A DNA stretch of 64,000 bases from JAIQFL01 sp035295745 (GTDB taxonomy: Bacteria; Acidobacteriota; Terriglobia; Bryobacterales; Bryobacteraceae). The notes under the pieces were generated by a model. The model did no database searches. It saw nothing but the letters and a program-made list of their open reading frames with translations, and was not told the DNA's origin. A program made the position numbers and the translations under genes. Location: positions 1 to 64,000 of the forward strand of contig DATGIL010000057.1 in the NCBI GenBank assembly GCA_035295745.1, read 5' to 3'. Below, piece by piece: positions 61,835 to 64,000 of this stretch. How positions within the stretch are numbered: the stretch's first letter is position 1; each line of letters starts with the position of its first letter.

Positions 61835-62074
61835 TTACCTTCTCACGACCCACCGGCCACGCAGTCGCAATCCCAGTCCGAGATCCGGCACGATCCCCAC
61901 CGCGGGCCAATGTCTGAGGGTGTCACATCGCCTGCAGACAAACTGCGTGCATTCCGGGCAGAAGTCCACCGTCAGCAGCCCGCAATAGGCACAGCGATCG
62001 CGAACAAACAACCGATCGACCATGCGGTGCCGCAACTGGTGTAACGACGCTTTTTGATGCCAGTCCAATCCCAC
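61835..62074 (-). CDS. Small zinc-ribbon protein
   Basis: The GTG at 62074 is chosen because AGGAGG lies just upstream. The 79-residue product has a compact cysteine pattern CAYCGLLTVDFCPECTQFVCRRC, with three CxxC pairs that could bind one or two zinc ions, and a basic C-terminus. It lies between the amidohydrolase and the Rieske gene. No family is recognised; nucleic-acid or protein binding is possible. Confidence 0.6.
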   Translation of the reverse strand: MGLDWHQKASLHQLRHRMVDRLFVRDRCAYCGLLTVDFCPECTQFVCRRCDTLRHWPAVGIVPDLGLGLRLRGRWVVRR

Positions 62075-62090
62075 GCCAACTCCTCCTGTT

Positions 62091-62903
62091 CTACTTTCGC
62101 CCCGACCCGTACGCGGCACCGTAGTGCCCGTTCCCGTTCACGCGCAGCGGCGCTCGATCCGCGTCCGTCCCGCGCCTCACCTGCCGCATCAATCGAATCG
62201 CGTTGCCGCTTTCGATGAGCGACTGCTCGGCCGGAGGCAGCCCGAGCAGCCGGATTTTTCGTAACTCCAGCCCGGGATGCAGCCACGGGCCATCCGAACC
62301 GAACAGAATCTTCCGCGCGCCGGCTCGCTTCACCGCTTGCACCAGGTAGTCGAATCGCCGGACTCCCGACGTGTCTGCAAACACGTTGGGATAACGAACC
62401 AGCTGATCGATGACGCGCTGGTGGGCCCGCCAGTCATCCGCAAAACTTCCCAGGTGCGGTACCACGAAGCTCACGTCAGGGTATTGTGGGGCCAACATTT
62501 CGACGACCTCGGCCCGCCCCGCCACGTCCACCAGCAACGGCAGGCGGAAGGCCCGGACCGCCTCACATACCTCCCGGGTGGGCATGGCGTCGTGTCCATG
62601 CACCTTGACCCCGCGAAAACGCCACTGCTTTACGGCACGTTCGATCATCTCGAAAATGCGCCCGGCGTCGCGCTTCGCGTGGACAAACGCGAATCCGATC
62701 AACCGGTCCGGATTCCTGGCGACAATCTTCGCCGTTTCGGCATTTCCCTTGGCGTAATCCGACTGGAACGGGGCGAATACGACGGTCCGATCGATGCCTG
62801 CTGCACGCGCGCGTCGCAAGTATGCCCCCAGCGGCGCGTCGGTGTTCCACGGCGCCGTCATCCGATCGCCCTTGCCGGCATGGCAATGCCAATCAATCAC
62901 CAT
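62091..62903 (-). CDS. Amidohydrolase family protein (TIM-barrel)
   Basis: The ATG at 62903 gives a 270-residue metal-dependent hydrolase of the amidohydrolase-2 type: first strand VIDWHCHAGKG with the HxH ligand pair, RGVKVHGHD, FVVPHLGSFADDWRAHQRV, and the last-strand Asp in KILFGSDGPWLHP. Decarboxylase-type and lactonase-type members look alike, so the substrate is not assigned. It overlaps the end of the upstream M20 gene by about 11 nt, so the two are coupled. Confidence 0.9.
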   Translation of the reverse strand: MVIDWHCHAGKGDRMTAPWNTDAPLGAYLRRARAAGIDRTVVFAPFQSDYAKGNAETAKIVARNPDRLIGFAFVHAKRDAGRIFEMIERAVKQWRFRGVKVHGHDAMPTREVCEAVRAFRLPLLVDVAGRAEVVEMLAPQYPDVSFVVPHLGSFADDWRAHQRVIDQLVRYPNVFADTSGVRRFDYLVQAVKRAGARKILFGSDGPWLHPGLELRKIRLLGLPPAEQSLIESGNAIRLMRQVRRGTDADRAPLRVNGNGHYGAAYGSGRK

Positions 62904-64000
62904 GTGCCGCGCTCCTGGCAAAGGCGCGGGAATTCCGCGTCATCATCGCGCCGGCGGCCGCTAAGAACCAGATGCACGTGGCGATGCCGTTAAAGAAATT
63001 GGGCAGATGAAACTTCTCGTTCGGGGCGTGAATTCGATTGTCCGGCAGGGCGAACCCCATCAGAACCGTGGGAATTCCCAGGATCTCGCGGAAGGTATTC
63101 ACGACGGGAACTGTGCCTCCCGAGCGGAGAAAGACCGGTGCGGTGCCGAAACCCTTGCGCAAGGCGAAGGCCGCGGCGCGGACCGACGGGTGGTCGCGCT
63201 CGACCAGTGCCGGCCGTGCACTCGAAATCACCCGAACCATCGATTGCACGGCAGGCGGCGTGATGCGCTCGATATACCGTCGGAACAGGTGCGCCACCTC
63301 TTCCGGGTCCTGGTCAGGAACCAGCCGAAAGGTAAACTTCGCTGCGGCGCGAGCCGGTATGATCGTCTTGAATCCGGCTCCCTGATATCCCCCCACGATG
63401 CCGTGCACGCTCAGAGACGGGCGCACGGTGGTCCGTTCATACAGGCTATAGCCGTGTTCCCCCCAACCCTGTCCCACGTGCGCGTCCTGAAGGATCTTCT
63501 CGTCCGATGGTCCGACGCGGGCCATATACTCGCGCTCCCCTGCGCTCCACGTTCGAATGGCGTCATAGAAACCGGGAATAGCAATGCGGCCACGCGCATC
63601 GTGCAGCCTGGTGATCATCTCGCAGAGAGCCTGCAGCGGATTGTGCACCGCGCCCCCAAAATTGCCCGAATGGAGATCGCTCTTCGGGCCGTGCACTTCC
63701 AATTCGATGAGCAGCGCACCTCTTTGTGAATAGCCAATCGCCGGCTGGCCGGGCGCGAGCATCCGCGTATCCGACATTACGGCGGCATTGGCGCGGAGCA
63801 GGTCTTTGTTCCCAGCGACGAAAGCCGCCAGGTGCGGACTGTCGACCTCCTCTTCGCCCTCAAACAGGCACTTCACGTTAACCGGGAGCGCACGCTCACT
63901 TTGCAGATAGCTCTCGAGCGCCTTCACGTACGTGAAGAGCTGCCCCTTGTCGTCGCATGTGCCGCGTCCGTAGAGATCGTTCCCGCGGACCTGCGGGCGA
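62893..64000 (-). CDS. M20 family metallopeptidase / dipeptidase (5' end outside window)
   Basis: The visible 368 residues begin within the metal-site region LYGRGTCDDKGQLFTYVKALES; the M20 motif continues with CLFEGEEEVDSPHL (catalytic Glu pair) and the dimerisation domain (PSLSVHGIVGGYQGAGFKTIIPARAAAKF). The C-terminal metal His is in NEKFHLPNFF. It resembles the peptidase T/CNDP2-like dipeptidases. The start codon lies beyond 64000. It is followed, with a small overlap, by the amidohydrolase gene. Confidence 0.95.
   Translation of the reverse strand, partial: RPQVRGNDLYGRGTCDDKGQLFTYVKALESYLQSERALPVNVKCLFEGEEEVDSPHLAAFVAGNKDLLRANAAVMSDTRMLAPGQPAIGYSQRGALLIELEVHGPKSDLHSGNFGGAVHNPLQALCEMITRLHDARGRIAIPGFYDAIRTWSAGEREYMARVGPSDEKILQDAHVGQGWGEHGYSLYERTTVRPSLSVHGIVGGYQGAGFKTIIPARAAAKFTFRLVPDQDPEEVAHLFRRYIERITPPAVQSMVRVISSARPALVERDHPSVRAAAFALRKGFGTAPVFLRSGGTVPVVNTFREILGIPTVLMGFALPDNRIHAPNEKFHLPNFFNGIATCIWFLAAAGAMMTRNSRAFARSAAHGD

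Overview
The window looks like chromosomal DNA of an acidobacterium, most plausibly of the Solibacter/Bryobacter type. The grounds are family-level: a PadR regulator overlapping a very long duplicated orphan ABC permease (ADOP), an Oar-like TonB-dependent receptor with an N-terminal carboxypeptidase-regulatory domain, a YVTN-propeller/phosphoesterase fusion, a sensor kinase with a 'two-component regulator propeller', and high-GC coding. Core markers are pheS, secG, a tRNA-Leu(GAG), rnpB and aceE. No insertion sequence, phage, CRISPR array or rRNA was seen.

Layout. 1-1.6 kb: pheS (partial), secG, tRNA-Leu. 1.9-10 kb: a redox/xenobiotic-type cluster with a haloalkane-dehalogenase-like hydrolase, DoxX, a frameshifted VOC protein, a divergent HxlR regulator and qorB-like/SDR/NADP-binding operon, then MFS, a second VOC and YceI. 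10-19.3 kb: an RND tripartite pump with two inner-membrane permeases. 19.6-23.5 kb: a STAS protein, a GAF-AAA+-Fis sigma-54 activator and a run of small membrane or Cys-rich proteins. 23.6-30.4 kb: propeller histidine kinase, LuxR-type response regulator, DoxX-like protein, a second sigma-54 activator and a pirin. 31.3-37.6 kb: TonB receptor and secreted phosphoesterase. 38.9-44.5 kb: PIG-L deacetylase/ROK pair, fatty-acid desaturase, GNAT, MetX-like secreted hydrolase. 44.6-48 kb: rnpB and an OmpA/PKD/Ig-like surface protein. 48.2-55 kb: decayed AraC gene, PadR-ADOP, small secreted protein, LysW-like protein, DinB, two methyltransferases, DUF1801. 55-64 kb: DoxX-like, aceE, CDF transporter, DinB, Rieske oxygenase, zinc-ribbon protein, amidohydrolase, M20 peptidase (partial).

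Most interesting signal. Three transcription units around the first sigma-54 activator (20.1-21.8 kb) each carry a TGTCA...TGACA inverted repeat centred about 80-90 bp upstream of a GG-N10-GC element, the arrangement expected of an enhancer-binding-protein regulon. The units are the RND-pump operon (which may read on through YceI, VOC and MFS), the STAS gene, and an operon starting with an unusual small membrane protein that has three 16-residue Cys/His repeats. A second regulatory signature, CCCCT-N6-AGGGG, occurs three times around the kinase/response-regulator/second-activator block. Separately, a SAM methyltransferase at 54.3-55.0 kb is interrupted by two adjacent in-frame UGA codons followed at the right distance by a SECIS-like hairpin, so it may be a selenoprotein.

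The window also carries many lesions: three single-base frameshifts, an 8-bp tandem duplication, an amber codon and a multiply broken AraC gene. Some could be sequencing errors, above all those in homopolymers.
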